From the NCBI GenBank assembly GCA_031425195.1, contig JANPIX010000003.1, positions 1-43,460 on the forward strand: a stretch of 43,460 nucleotides of DNA. Direction: 5' to 3'. The notes under the pieces were generated by a model. That model was not told the origin of the DNA, did not search any database, and saw only the letters and a program-made list of their open reading frames with translations. Of this stretch, positions 5,469 to 14,510 are shown piece after piece. How positions within the stretch are numbered: the first letter of the stretch is position 1; every line of letters begins with the position of its first letter. The position numbers and the translations under genes were made by a program. The stretch comes from JANPIX01 sp031425195 (lineage in GTDB: Bacteria; Pseudomonadota; Alphaproteobacteria; Rhodobacterales; Rhodobacteraceae).

Positions 5469-8225
5469 TCAGCCTTTTTGCGTCAGCACGATAAGTGATG
5501 CGTCGATGACGTTCACATCGTACGTGTTGGACAACCGTCGCGCGCGCACCCGAAACTGCTCGGGAAGGACGCCGAACGGGGCAATGATCCGGTTGAAGGC
5601 AATGGCAGTGGTCAGTTGGGAACTGACGGTCGAAGCCGTTTGGCGAAAGGTCAGGGTTTCGGTGTATCCACCCGGTCCTGTCAGTTCAAACTCCGCTTCC
5701 ATGGTGCGAAGAACGCCGCCGCTGTCCCACCCTGCCCGGCAGGAAAACATCACAATGCTGTTCGAATCTGCCGCATCCTGATCGACGGAATTGTTGTAGG
5801 TCGTGACCGCCTGAAAGGTGTTCGTCAGCGCCAGCGCGGCCCCGGCAAAGTCATTCCCGGTATTGGCGTTCTGCCGCAGAAGCCGGATCAGTGTCAGATA
5901 ATGCTTCGCGGTCGATGCACCGCTGGGAATGACCGACCGCACTGATGCTGTGCCGCGCAGCGTCCCGACAGGGGCGGTTGCAAACACGTTCCTGTTCTGC
6001 CGCCAGGTTGCTGTCGACCCTCCAAGGGTCCAGGTGTCGGTGCGCAGCAAGGCACCCGAGACGCTGTAATATCTGATCACGATCTGCGCGTTCAGGATGT
6101 TGGTCCCGAAGAACTGGGCATAACTTGCAAAACAAGTCACCTGGTCAGAAGCCGTCAGGTCGAAGCTGTCGATCAGCATCTCTTCGACGGCATCGCCGTC
6201 CATCTCCAACATGTATTCCGTCGGGCTTGCGGTAATGACGGCATTGCCGCCCGCTGTCCGGTTCTTCAGCGACCAACCCGCTGGGGCTGCACCCCAGAAC
6301 CGCAGATCGCCATGTTTGAAACGGCCATTCCGGATCAGGTTGTTTGAAATGTCAGGCAAGCCCACATCCTGGTCGCCCAGCACCACCGTCGGCGTTGTGA
6401 CCCCGTTCCACCCCGTCCAGTCGCGGGGGCTGTCAATGACCCAACGCGCCTTGACCTCATACTGGGTCTTGGGAATGACGGTGTCCGGCAAGGTCCACTC
6501 GCCTGCGGTGACGTCGTTGATCGATCCGCGCCCGACGACGATCCCGCCAACCTGCTCGCGCAGCTCGTACTCCAAGGCCTGCACACCGTCCTGCTCGGCC
6601 CCGTTCCAAGCAATGCGAACCGCCGGGCGACGCGCGGCCCCTGCATTGTCAAGCAGGGTCACGGCGGCGGCAGCAAAGGCCTCCACGGCCTGCGCTACAG
6701 GCCGAACGACGCCTTCGCCGCTGTCATCGTCCGCCAGTTCCTCTTCCGGGTCATAGTCGTAATCGTTCGGGTTCACTTCCCGCAACGACACGGTCACCAG
6801 CAGCGTGATCGGATCAAGCCCTGCCTCGATGACCTCGAACTTCTTGGCGATGTACCCGTTCCGCTCACTGGTCCAGCTGACGACGTCAAGGGGTTCCAGA
6901 ACCATCGCCGATGGCGGCAACGTGATGACATGCCGCGCGAACCGCCGCTCCGCCTTGATCAGCGCCGACCCAAGCCGCTGCACTTGGCTTTTCCACGGCA
7001 CGGCGGGCAGGTCGAGTTGCGCCACAAGCTGGCGGTTGTCATCTTCGATCTGGTACGCTGGCCGATACTGCGACGGGGCCTTGCGCACGTTCCAAAGGCT
7101 TCCCGGTGCGGGATAGCTGGATTCCACGCCGTTGAAAATCTCGCCCAGCCCGGGGAAAGGATCATACTCCTGCGGTCGGGTCACGACGATCTGATCATCG
7201 GTAAAGCTGAACACCGATGCGCCGGGCCCGCCCACGCGCATCTTGATCTGGCCGCCGACTTCGGCCATGGCACCGTTGCTGGCTTTCAGCAGTTCGCCGA
7301 TCACCGCAAAAGGTTCCATTTCCGTCGAAATCTCGTAACCGGCACGGTATCGGGGTTCCGACCCGCCGCCCGCCAGAGGGACGTTCGTGCCACAGCCGTT
7401 CATCGCGGCAAACCAGTTGGCCGTCGGCAATTCCACACGGCGCGACTCGCCGCCCCACCGCGACCCATCGGCAAAGGTCAGTCCGCGCAGGATGTTGTAG
7501 ATCATGACTGCAGGGTTGTTCGTCTGTTCCCACGTGTTCACATTGCCATACCGATGCGAACCGGACCCGCCATTCGTGCTGTCCTTGCGGGGATCGTACA
7601 GCGGCGCGCCGTCGACCTCGAACCGCACCTGTGGCAATCCCTTGAAAATCTCGGCGTTGCGACGAAACGTCAGGATCGCATACGTGATGCCGCGACCAAT
7701 CATCGCGCTTGACCACGGGCGCTTGGGATAGCCGCTGTATTTTGCGGTCAGATAGCTGTCGGCGACCGTCGAGTCGTTCTTCCACTTGATCCAAGCATAG
7801 TCTGCGAAGGGCCCGCCGATCTTGTCACCATAGGTCGGATGTGTACCGCCAGTGATCGGTGCGTACTCCCCGTCGACGATGATCCGGTTCAACGTCACAC
7901 CCGGCAGGGCGCTGATCGCGATGACATAGGTCAGATAGGCATTGGGCGTCTTGCCATCGGTGCCATGGCTCATCGGAGGGGCCAGAAATACGCCCGCCGT
8001 GGCATAGCGGCCCAGCACGAATGACAGCGGGTTATCCCCGCCGTTGGCCGTGACCTGTGTCAGAATGCCCGGCGTCGGAGGCTTTTCCACCAGTGCCGCT
8101 GACAGGGCCGAAAACGCGACCGACATCAACAGGCGTCCGACGATTGACGTGAAGAATCCGCCAGCGGCAAAACTGGCGCCAATCGAACCGATGGCGGCAC
8201 TGATGCCGATGGCAATCTGGGGCAT
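5469..8225 (-). CDS. tail tip / host specificity protein (J-like)
   Basis: A 918-residue protein, the largest gene of the tail module. The N terminus (MPQIAIGISAAIGSIGASFA) is hydrophobic and Gly/Ala-rich, as in many tail-tip proteins. The middle carries the baseplate-hub type region, and about residues 500-600 look like a fibronectin type III domain (AVRIAWNGAEQ ... YEVKARWV). The C terminus is beta-rich and probably contacts the host receptor. It follows the NlpC-like hub gene, the standard order for gpK/gpI/gpJ-like or gene transfer agent g14/g15-like modules. The receptor is unknown. Confidence 0.85.
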   Translation of the reverse strand: MPQIAIGISAAIGSIGASFAAGGFFTSIVGRLLMSVAFSALSAALVEKPPTPGILTQVTANGGDNPLSFVLGRYATAGVFLAPPMSHGTDGKTPNAYLTYVIAISALPGVTLNRIIVDGEYAPITGGTHPTYGDKIGGPFADYAWIKWKNDSTVADSYLTAKYSGYPKRPWSSAMIGRGITYAILTFRRNAEIFKGLPQVRFEVDGAPLYDPRKDSTNGGSGSHRYGNVNTWEQTNNPAVMIYNILRGLTFADGSRWGGESRRVELPTANWFAAMNGCGTNVPLAGGGSEPRYRAGYEISTEMEPFAVIGELLKASNGAMAEVGGQIKMRVGGPGASVFSFTDDQIVVTRPQEYDPFPGLGEIFNGVESSYPAPGSLWNVRKAPSQYRPAYQIEDDNRQLVAQLDLPAVPWKSQVQRLGSALIKAERRFARHVITLPPSAMVLEPLDVVSWTSERNGYIAKKFEVIEAGLDPITLLVTVSLREVNPNDYDYDPEEELADDDSGEGVVRPVAQAVEAFAAAAVTLLDNAGAARRPAVRIAWNGAEQDGVQALEYELREQVGGIVVGRGSINDVTAGEWTLPDTVIPKTQYEVKARWVIDSPRDWTGWNGVTTPTVVLGDQDVGLPDISNNLIRNGRFKHGDLRFWGAAPAGWSLKNRTAGGNAVITASPTEYMLEMDGDAVEEMLIDSFDLTASDQVTCFASYAQFFGTNILNAQIVIRYYSVSGALLRTDTWTLGGSTATWRQNRNVFATAPVGTLRGTASVRSVIPSGASTAKHYLTLIRLLRQNANTGNDFAGAALALTNTFQAVTTYNNSVDQDAADSNSIVMFSCRAGWDSGGVLRTMEAEFELTGPGGYTETLTFRQTASTVSSQLTTAIAFNRIIAPFGVLPEQFRVRARRLSNTYDVNVIDASLIVLTQKG

Positions 8226-8226
8226 G

Positions 8227-8634
8227 TCAGTTCACCTTGTAAAAGTCGGTCGCCGCTTCACGCGGCACCAGACGCAGGCCCTTTGGACCCGCGACACGAA
8301 TTTGCGCACCGATTAGAATGCCCAGGGCCGGACCTTCCGGCGTTGGCACCACAGCCACATCGCCGTCGGCTGCAAAGGCGGGGGCAACGGGCGGCAGGTG
8401 TGCGGCCGCCAGTGCTATGGCATCACTGAACCCTGCCTTGCGCAGAATGCGGATGCCGCCGCGCAGCGTGCGGTACCGGCCTCGATAGGGCGCTGCGAAA
8501 TCATCGCCGGTCATCGCCGCCACACATCCTGCGGCGAACAGGGCGCAGTCGTGCTTCCCCGGACAAAAGGCACGCGTCATCGCCCCGTCCAGGTGATCCT
8601 GAAGACGGGAATTCCAGTCGTAATGTCTTGGCAT
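8227..8634 (-). CDS. NlpC/P60-like tail hub peptidase-fold protein (DUF6950 type)
   Basis: A 135-residue protein with the Cys-containing motif HDCALFAAGCVAAMTG at about 29-44 and a later GDVAVVP segment, the layout of compact NlpC/P60-fold proteins in phage tails (DUF6950-like). Such proteins can cut peptidoglycan cross-links during DNA entry. Here the Cys is present, but the catalytic His is not easily placed, so activity is uncertain. The ATG at 8634 overlaps the stop of the previous gene (ATGA), and an open frame further upstream belongs to that gene's shadow. Confidence 0.78.
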   Translation of the reverse strand: MPRHYDWNSRLQDHLDGAMTRAFCPGKHDCALFAAGCVAAMTGDDFAAPYRGRYRTLRGGIRILRKAGFSDAIALAAAHLPPVAPAFAADGDVAVVPTPEGPALGILIGAQIRVAGPKGLRLVPREAATDFYKVN

Positions 8635-9296
8635 CACTTCGCCTTCAAAATGCGCTCGATTTTCCGGCGTTCGCGCTCCGCGACAGACAGTTGCCCGGCG
8701 CGCAACTCGCCCCACTGCACTTCGACATCGCCCGACAGATCGGCCCAACGCGCAATCGCATCACCCGACCGCAGGCTGAGTGTCGAATGCGACCACGACT
8801 GCGGCAGGGTGCGTGTCAGCACCCGGGTCGAACTGGCGAGCGTCAGCTCAAGGCTGGCCTCGCCACCCTGTTCGGGGATGGTGATCGGGCTTTTCTCGAT
8901 GGTGCCGTCAAACACCAGTGTCGGGGTGCCGACTTTGGTATTCGTCACCGTCGAAAACAGCACCTGGTGGATTTCCACCCCTGCCCCGCGCGGCTCATAG
9001 CCCCGGATCAGGGTTTCCACTTCGGGCGTCAGGATCGACAGATGCACGGTCTGCATCCGCACCTCTGTTCCCTGCCGAAAGGTGAAGGGTTCAATGCGGA
9101 CAACAGTGCCCGCACCAACATAGTCGCGCGGCGTGGAATCGATTGTGTATGTCCGATCTTCGTCGCCGGTCCACAGCCCCATGGATTCGGGGTCACCCGT
9201 GGTGCGGTTCTTCGCCGTGAACCAGATCAGGTACCGGACGACAACGCCGGGTTCATCCGACACGTAGTCCAGGCTGGCAGCATCAAGGGTGCGCAT
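8634..9296 (-). CDS. distal tail / hub assembly protein
   Basis: A 220-residue protein, beta-rich in its first 180 residues and ending in a highly charged helix (VAERERRKIERILKAK). It lies between the distal tail protein and the NlpC-like protein, in the place of the gpL-like or gene-transfer-agent g13-like hub proteins. The segment YLIWFTAKNRTTGDPESMGL near the N terminus is typical of phage proteins at this position. No catalytic motif is visible. The start is 5 bp after the previous stop. Confidence 0.75.
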   Translation of the reverse strand: MRTLDAASLDYVSDEPGVVVRYLIWFTAKNRTTGDPESMGLWTGDEDRTYTIDSTPRDYVGAGTVVRIEPFTFRQGTEVRMQTVHLSILTPEVETLIRGYEPRGAGVEIHQVLFSTVTNTKVGTPTLVFDGTIEKSPITIPEQGGEASLELTLASSTRVLTRTLPQSWSHSTLSLRSGDAIARWADLSGDVEVQWGELRAGQLSVAERERRKIERILKAK

Positions 9297-9300
9297 GGTG

Positions 9301-9954
9301 TCAGGCTCGCAATGTCTGGCGGAATCGGAAGGTCGCCCCGCCGGTAAAGATGCCGGCCGATTGTCCGGGCTGATACGTGCCGGGGATCATCACTGCCTTG
9401 CAGACAGGACGTCTCAAGATCACGAACTGCCCGGCCAGCGTCATGGGCCGGATGAACGGCGTCACTTCGATCGTCAGCACACCGATACCATTTGCCGCCC
9501 CACCGACGACAACCTGATGGAAAGCCGTCTTGATCGGCGCTGCTGTGTTGATCGACAGGCAGTCACCCGGCGACAGGACATAGCCTGCAGGCAGGCCCTG
9601 CAGCGTCATTTCCCTGTTGTTCGCATTGATCGACAGGACCTTCGGGACAAATGTGCCCAGGCTCATGCCGTCCGGGTCTGCCTTGGGAAAGGCACGGGTG
9701 ATCGGATAGGCATAAAAGCTGCGCCCGGCGTTCCGCAGGACCGAAAGCATGGCCTCTACCTGCGCCTGATCGGCGTGATACCTGCGGCGCAATCCGATTT
9801 CACCCTCCCACAACTGCGTCCCGTTGTTCGCGGTCAGCACTTCGCCGCCTGCGGTCATGTTCATGACGATGGCATCTGGCGGATAAAAGGTCGCGGTCAC
9901 GACCTGCAGCCCGGCAAAGAAGTCATCAAGGGACAGGGGAAAGGTCAGGGCCAT
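9301..9954 (-). CDS. distal tail protein (DUF2460/Dit-like position)
   Basis: A 217-residue protein with an N-terminal segment MALTFPLSLDDFFAGLQ and alternating beta-strand pattern, ending TGGATFRFRQTLRA. It directly follows the tape measure gene (stop and start abut), where distal tail proteins that cap the tube and anchor the tip complex are encoded. The family resemblance is weak by eye; position is the main evidence. Confidence 0.7.
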   Translation of the reverse strand: MALTFPLSLDDFFAGLQVVTATFYPPDAIVMNMTAGGEVLTANNGTQLWEGEIGLRRRYHADQAQVEAMLSVLRNAGRSFYAYPITRAFPKADPDGMSLGTFVPKVLSINANNREMTLQGLPAGYVLSPGDCLSINTAAPIKTAFHQVVVGGAANGIGVLTIEVTPFIRPMTLAGQFVILRRPVCKAVMIPGTYQPGQSAGIFTGGATFRFRQTLRA

Positions 9955-11829
9955 CTACTTGCGCACCCGGGGATCGCTTTGGACCTTGGCCATCTGGTCA
10001 GGGGCTTGCCGTTGGGTTTCCCGCATGCCTGCCGCCACACCCTTCTGGACCATGTCCTGAATTTCCATGTTTCCGCGCGCGCCGTTGACGACGATGTTGA
10101 CAACTGGCGCGCCGCCACCGCCGCGCAGCTTTTGCCCCCGGGTGTGATCCACCACTGTCTCGTTCGGGTGCAGGATCGCGCGGAAGCCGCCCATGCCATC
10201 CAGACCCCCCGAACGCGGGCCGGACCCGGTATATCCACCCCCCGCAAAGGACGGGGCAGCGGGTGTATTGCCGCCACCTGTAAAGGCGCTGATGATGGCA
10301 CCCAGCAACCCGCCACCGCCGCCACCTTCACCCAGGACATCGGAAAAGATGTCGTTCAGCAGATCTTTGAACGCGCTTTTTGCCAGATCGCTGGCAATGC
10401 CCGCGAACACGTCGGCCAGCCCTTCGCGCAGGCTCTTGCCTTGCGTCAGCCAGTCCGCCATGGCCCCGGCAGCAGCGTCGATCCCATCCTTGAACGCCTC
10501 CTGCGTCGCGTTCAATTCCCCGAAACTGTCCTTCGCGGCGATGATCGCCCGGTTGTAGGTGTCCTGCGAAATCGCGCCCTGACCCAGCAACCCGTCCAGT
10601 TCCGCCACCTTGACGGCGTACTTTTCCGCCTCCGTCCGGGTCTCGTCATAGATCTTCTGCGCCTCGCGCATGGCATCGGTCTGCGCCGACTGCCCGCCAC
10701 CGCCGCCGCTACCTCCGGAACTCCGAACCACAGGGCTGCGCAGACCTGCGCCAGTCACCACGGGTGTGAACTGCCCGCCCGAAAACTGGTCGATTGACCG
10801 CACTGCATCGGGACCGCTCAAGCCATTCGCCGACAGCCGGTCGTAGTTTTCTGCTGGTCCAGACGCTCGATTGGACTGCTCAAGTGCCGAGTTCGCTTGG
10901 ACAGCCTCCCATAATTTCCCGATCAGGCCTTGCACACCGCCAATCGCCGCGTTCATCCACCCGCCCGCAGGGGCTGACACGGCCAGTGCCCGCAGGGCTG
11001 ATTCCGCATCAAGCAGACTTTCCCGCAGCCCTTCCGTTTCCAGTTTGGTGCCTTCGATCTTGCCATAAAGATCAGCGGCTGCGGCGGCTTTGCCCTCAAG
11101 GGAAGTGGTTTGCCCGATGGTATCGAACGCAGCAACCAACGCGCGGGCTTGATCGATGGTCAGCCCGAATTCCTCCTGAATCGACTCTGCCCACAGCGCT
11201 GCGTCAGCGGCTAGCACGGGGTTGTCGGCGGCATCGGCCATCAGGTTGTCAAAGGCTTCCAGTTGACCCCTGACGTTACTCACCGACCCCCCAAGGCTGT
11301 CGACTGCCGTTTTTGCGGCCGTCATCGCTTTGTCCAGAACCAGTTGCCGCTGCCGTTCGATCAGCAGAAGGACCTCTCGGTTGATCTCCCCATACTTTTC
11401 AACAGCGGCGTCCAGCCCCTCTACCGAATAGACCTTGTTGACTGCGTTCAATTCATCGATCGCGTCGTTCAATCGGTCGATGGCCTCGCTTGCGGCCTTT
11501 GTGTCCTCTGCCCCGCCCAGCATCGACCCGAACAGGGGGATCAGCGCTGCAGCGGCCGTGCCAGCCAGCACCCCGATCAGGCCCATGCCCCCAAGCAGCT
11601 GCGGCAACTGCTGCGCCAGTGCGCGACTGACATCGGTGCCCGCAGCCACCTGCACGAACACGTCCTGCACCTGGTATGCGGCGTTCTGCAGCGCAAAGCG
11701 ACTAGCGCTGGCCGACTTGCCCACTGTGGCGAAGGCGCGCGCCCCCTCCATGCCCACGCCCTTCAACTGCGCCTGCAGCTTGTCCCCGCCCGTGGCGGAA
11801 ATCCGGACACTGATCTGCTTTTCGGTCAT
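9955..11829 (-). CDS. tail tape measure protein
   Basis: A 624-residue protein that should set tail length and exit ahead of the DNA. The N terminus reads MTEKQISVRISATGGDKLQA and continues as Ala/Leu/Gln-rich helices, including a hydrophobic patch (GGMGLIGVLAGTAAAALIPLF) at about 77-97. The C-terminal third is Gly-rich (GGGGGGLLGAI, GGGNTPAAPSFAGGGYTGSG), with an ILHPNETVVDHT segment common in lambda-type tape measures. At 624 residues the tail should be fairly short, roughly 90-100 nm by the usual 1.5 angstrom per residue rule (inference). It follows the frameshifted chaperone, as expected. Confidence 0.93.
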   Translation of the reverse strand: MTEKQISVRISATGGDKLQAQLKGVGMEGARAFATVGKSASASRFALQNAAYQVQDVFVQVAAGTDVSRALAQQLPQLLGGMGLIGVLAGTAAAALIPLFGSMLGGAEDTKAASEAIDRLNDAIDELNAVNKVYSVEGLDAAVEKYGEINREVLLLIERQRQLVLDKAMTAAKTAVDSLGGSVSNVRGQLEAFDNLMADAADNPVLAADAALWAESIQEEFGLTIDQARALVAAFDTIGQTTSLEGKAAAAADLYGKIEGTKLETEGLRESLLDAESALRALAVSAPAGGWMNAAIGGVQGLIGKLWEAVQANSALEQSNRASGPAENYDRLSANGLSGPDAVRSIDQFSGGQFTPVVTGAGLRSPVVRSSGGSGGGGGQSAQTDAMREAQKIYDETRTEAEKYAVKVAELDGLLGQGAISQDTYNRAIIAAKDSFGELNATQEAFKDGIDAAAGAMADWLTQGKSLREGLADVFAGIASDLAKSAFKDLLNDIFSDVLGEGGGGGGLLGAIISAFTGGGNTPAAPSFAGGGYTGSGPRSGGLDGMGGFRAILHPNETVVDHTRGQKLRGGGGAPVVNIVVNGARGNMEIQDMVQKGVAAGMRETQRQAPDQMAKVQSDPRVRK

Positions 11830-11830
11830 G

Positions 11831-12151
11831 TCATCCGTCCTTCTTGTTCAGTTGGCGCACCATGGCCGCCTCGATGGCGGGCAGCACTTCCGCCACAACC
11901 CACTCGGAAATCCCAAGCGCCCGGCCCATGGCCAGCGCTGCCGTCATGTCCCAGCCTATGACTGACGCACCGGACATCCCGACCAGAACGCGCGCCTGTC
12001 CACCCAGGCGGGTGACAAGGTCCCACACCGCGGCACCCTCGCGCGTCGTCGGGGCATGGATGCGATATTGACAGTCGTCACAGGTGCCTTCGCAGGCCCC
12101 GCAGTAATCAGCGCCCCCGCCAAAGTGCCATTCGGCGCGGGCGCTTAGCCG
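11831..12151 (-). CDS. tail assembly chaperone extension, made by -1 frameshift (gpGT-like)
   Basis: A 106-codon open frame, in the -1 phase relative to the upstream chaperone gene, open only from 12157 down to the stop at 11831-11833. The first 41 codons have no start codon, yet read as protein with two close Cys-x-x-Cys pairs (DYCGACEGTCDDCQYR). The frame is thus expressed by slippage at A AAA AAC (12157-12151) and gives a 220-residue fusion with the 12145-12492 product. Fused chaperones of this kind bind the tape measure during tail assembly. A GTG at 12028 could also start a 65-residue internal product. Confidence 0.8.
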   Translation of the reverse strand, partial: RLSARAEWHFGGGADYCGACEGTCDDCQYRIHAPTTREGAAVWDLVTRLGGQARVLVGMSGASVIGWDMTAALAMGRALGISEWVVAEVLPAIEAAMVRQLNKKDG

Positions 12152-12492
12152 TTTTTTTCAGCGACCAGAACAAGGGCTTTGGTCACATGCGGGACAAACG
12201 CCTGATACACCGGATGCATGTCCATCAGCGCCGTGATGTAGGCGTGGGTCACCGGGGCCGGGTCACCCTTCTCATCTTCGACGCCCTTCCAGTCGCTGAT
12301 CACGACACAGGCCACCGCCCGCACGAAATGGACGAAGTTCACGTCGGGATGCGTGTCGGCACTCAAGGCCTTGACCTCTGGTGATGCGCCGGCCTCTTTC
12401 AGGGCCACTGTACCGATGGGGTCCATCAGAACGCTGACGCCCGGCACCAGCTCCACCCATTTTGAGGATGTGATCGGGTTCAATCTGATCAT
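12145..12492 (-). CDS. tail assembly chaperone (gpG-like)
   Basis: A 115-residue acidic/hydrophobic protein between tail tube and tape measure genes, the place of the tail chaperone in siphoviruses. It ends LVLVAEKNG with the codons GAA AAA AAC GGC TAA. The run A AAA AAC is a canonical -1 slippery heptamer in the correct phase, five codons or fewer before the stop. Most ribosomes should stop and give this short form; a fraction shift into the extension. A longer open frame upstream in the same phase is only a shadow of the tail tube gene. Confidence 0.85.
   Translation of the reverse strand: MIRLNPITSSKWVELVPGVSVLMDPIGTVALKEAGASPEVKALSADTHPDVNFVHFVRAVACVVISDWKGVEDEKGDPAPVTHAYITALMDMHPVYQAFVPHVTKALVLVAEKNG
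12151..12157 (-). promoter_or_regulatory. -1 ribosomal frameshift site (A AAA AAC)
   Basis: Seven A residues followed by C on the minus strand. In the frame of the upstream chaperone gene the heptamer divides as A|AAA|AAC, the form X XXY YYZ that permits simultaneous -1 slippage. The downstream -1 frame stays open for 106 codons. A stop codon (TGA at 12160-12158) closes the -1 frame just upstream, so the extension cannot be a read-in from an earlier start. Confidence 0.85.
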
Positions 12493-12494
12493 GG

Positions 12495-13433
12495 TCAGTA
12501 ACTCGCCACGTTGTTGATCAGGACGGCAGTGCACATCCGCGCCGGGCTGACGGCACGGGCGGCGACCCAGTTGAACGTCGCCTGAATGCCCTGCGGCCCT
12601 TCGATCGGGATTTCCGGGCGCGGCAGATACACGGCATGGGCTGTCAGCTTGAAGCTGGCGTTGGCGTCGATCACATGGCTGAATTCCAACTCGCAGGGCG
12701 TGCCCGCGATGGCCTGGTTCAGCAGCGTCTGGCTGTCGAACCGCGCCACGAAACTGCCCGACAGCATGGCCATGCCCGGGTCGAGCCCGTCGATCTTGCC
12801 GTCGCTGCGGATCGTCTCGATCCGGTCCAGGTTGTTGCCATAGGTGATCTCGGCGCTGATGATGTTCGCCAGCGCCACCGTGTCGCGCTTGATCGACCCG
12901 TTGAAATGCCCGAACCGCTGCAGCGTGAAATCGGTCAGCGTCCCCGCCCCTGTGACTGCGGCAGGCGTCTCGCCCTGCGCGATCAGTCCAACTGTCATGG
13001 TCAAAAGCCCCTTGCGGGCCATTTGCCACGACAGCTTGTCGACCACGACGCCCGATCGCATCGGGAAATAGGGCACGTTGGGCAGCTGCTTTTCCAGCGA
13101 CATGCTGGGCAGGGTATAGCTGCCGGAATTGTAGGTGTGCGTCTTTGGCGTGGTGCCGGTGCTGACGGGCTGACCGAACGCCCCCTTCAGCCAGAACCCA
13201 AGCGATTCCGCGTCCATCGGCACCACGATGTCGCCGTCAACGGTGACGGCATCCTTGATCGGTGCCAGCGGGTCGCGCCCGTATCCCAGCAGTTCCGATT
13301 CCAAAAGCGGCTGGTCTGCCCCCAGAGTGTCGGAAACGAACGGCATGCGCTTGTAGCCGCTGGCGGGGGCCGTGCCGTATGTGGATTCGAACACAGCCGC
13401 CAGCTGCGCCCGCGCGCCTTGATCACGTGCCAT
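12495..13433 (-). CDS. major tail tube protein
   Basis: A 312-residue protein with an ideal AGGAGG site 8 bases before its ATG, in line with a highly expressed structural protein. Typical tail tube features are an N terminus of the kind MARDQGARAQLAAVFESTYG, a central beta region and a repeated Gly/Thr-rich pattern. It precedes the tail chaperone gene by 2 bp. It should polymerise into the non-contractile tail tube around the tape measure. Confidence 0.88.
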   Translation of the reverse strand: MARDQGARAQLAAVFESTYGTAPASGYKRMPFVSDTLGADQPLLESELLGYGRDPLAPIKDAVTVDGDIVVPMDAESLGFWLKGAFGQPVSTGTTPKTHTYNSGSYTLPSMSLEKQLPNVPYFPMRSGVVVDKLSWQMARKGLLTMTVGLIAQGETPAAVTGAGTLTDFTLQRFGHFNGSIKRDTVALANIISAEITYGNNLDRIETIRSDGKIDGLDPGMAMLSGSFVARFDSQTLLNQAIAGTPCELEFSHVIDANASFKLTAHAVYLPRPEIPIEGPQGIQATFNWVAARAVSPARMCTAVLINNVASY

Positions 13434-13457
13434 CTGTTGGCCTCCTCAAAGTTGAAA

Positions 13458-13877
13458 TCAGGTCAGGGGGTTGGTCGTGCTGTAAGTCAGCTCGACGATG
13501 ATCGATGCAGCCTTGACAGGCAGGCCGCCCATGAACGGCAGGTCCACCTGACGCGGCGCTTCCGCTTCCAGCCAGTCGCACAGCCCGCCCAGTGTCCGGT
13601 TGGCGACCAGCAGCGTGCCGATCGCAACCTTTGCGGCGTCGAACCCGGTTGTCGGGTCTTCGGCCTGAAAGAACAGGTTCACTTCTGCCCTGTGGGTGTA
13701 AACATAGGTCAGGGGCGACAGGTACACTTCCGGTTCGCCGGGGTCGCCGTCATGCAGCACCACTAGCCCGGTTGGCGGAATATCCTCTGGCAGGCCGATG
13801 TTGCGCTGCACCTGTAACGCCAGCCCCTGCAGCAGCGTGGTCAGCGCCGCCAGCACCTGTTCCGCTTTGCTGGGCAT
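13458..13877 (-). CDS. putative tail terminator protein
   Basis: A 139-residue protein encoded between the gp10-like head-tail protein and the tail tube, where the tail terminator (gpU-like) lies in lambda-type phages. The N terminus is a helix (MPSKAEQVLAALTTLLQGL), followed by strands with VVLHDGDPGEPEVYLSPL and YTHRAEVNLFFQ. Related short phage proteins are sometimes mislabelled acyl-CoA transferase in databases; nothing here supports that enzyme. The role is assigned from position and size. Confidence 0.72.
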   Translation of the reverse strand: MPSKAEQVLAALTTLLQGLALQVQRNIGLPEDIPPTGLVVLHDGDPGEPEVYLSPLTYVYTHRAEVNLFFQAEDPTTGFDAAKVAIGTLLVANRTLGGLCDWLEAEAPRQVDLPFMGGLPVKAASIIVELTYSTTNPLT

Positions 13878-13883
13878 GGCGGG

Positions 13884-14510
13884 CTATCTCCACTGGTTGA
13901 TGATGCGCGCCGGGACGGTCGCCGCAATGGCATCGGCCTTCGACAGCAGGCTTAGGCGTTTGGGCAGCCTCACTTGCGGCACCAGGACGAAGATCGGCAC
14001 CGTTCGGTTCCGGAACCCACGCGCGGCCCGGCTGAACCCATCCTTGCCGGTCGTTCGCGCCCCGGCCTTGACCTGGCCCGTATCGACCAGCAGGGCGTTC
14101 CGACCGGCGCGGTAGATGAACGTCAGCTTGCGGCCCGTACGGCCCTCCCATTCGGCTGGGCTGATCCGTCCGCCCTTTGTGCTTTTGCCTGCCGTGGGCA
14201 GCGGAATGGCCAGCCAAAACCCGTTCTGCGACCGGATCAGCGCCCCGGTCTCGTTCGCGCCGATGATCTTGTCAGCGTTGGTAAAGACCAGCGCCGCTGC
14301 GTTCAGGCTTGGCTTGCTGGGATAGACCTGCGACCGGATCGAATTGCCCAACCGCTCGCCCAAGCCTGCAGCCACGATCTGTGCCCGCCAGTCCAGTTGA
14401 ACGGCACGCGCAACCGACCGCATTACCGCACTGACGGCAATCTTGGCCAGTTGCGTTTCGTCCCGCATGATCTTCTCGATATCGCCGGTGACCTCGAACC
14501 CCAGTTTCAT
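13884..14510 (-). CDS. head-tail connection protein (DUF6441-like, gp10 position)
   Basis: A 208-residue basic protein starting MKLGFEVTGDIEKIMRDETQ, with a helical first part and GGRISPAEWEGRTGRKLTF in the middle. It matches the pattern of DUF6441 proteins found in Rhodobacterales prophages at the HK97 gp10-like position, which connect the neck to the tail. The start overlaps the stop of the preceding gene by 4 bases. The high Arg/Lys content at the C-terminal half is consistent with contact to DNA or acidic neck proteins (inference). Confidence 0.75.
   Translation of the reverse strand: MKLGFEVTGDIEKIMRDETQLAKIAVSAVMRSVARAVQLDWRAQIVAAGLGERLGNSIRSQVYPSKPSLNAAALVFTNADKIIGANETGALIRSQNGFWLAIPLPTAGKSTKGGRISPAEWEGRTGRKLTFIYRAGRNALLVDTGQVKAGARTTGKDGFSRAARGFRNRTVPIFVLVPQVRLPKRLSLLSKADAIAATVPARIINQWR

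Noticed and set aside
9289..10797. Rightward frame of 502 codons opposite the tape measure and distal tail genes
   Set aside because: Spans two real leftward genes in antisense and has no protein-like pattern.
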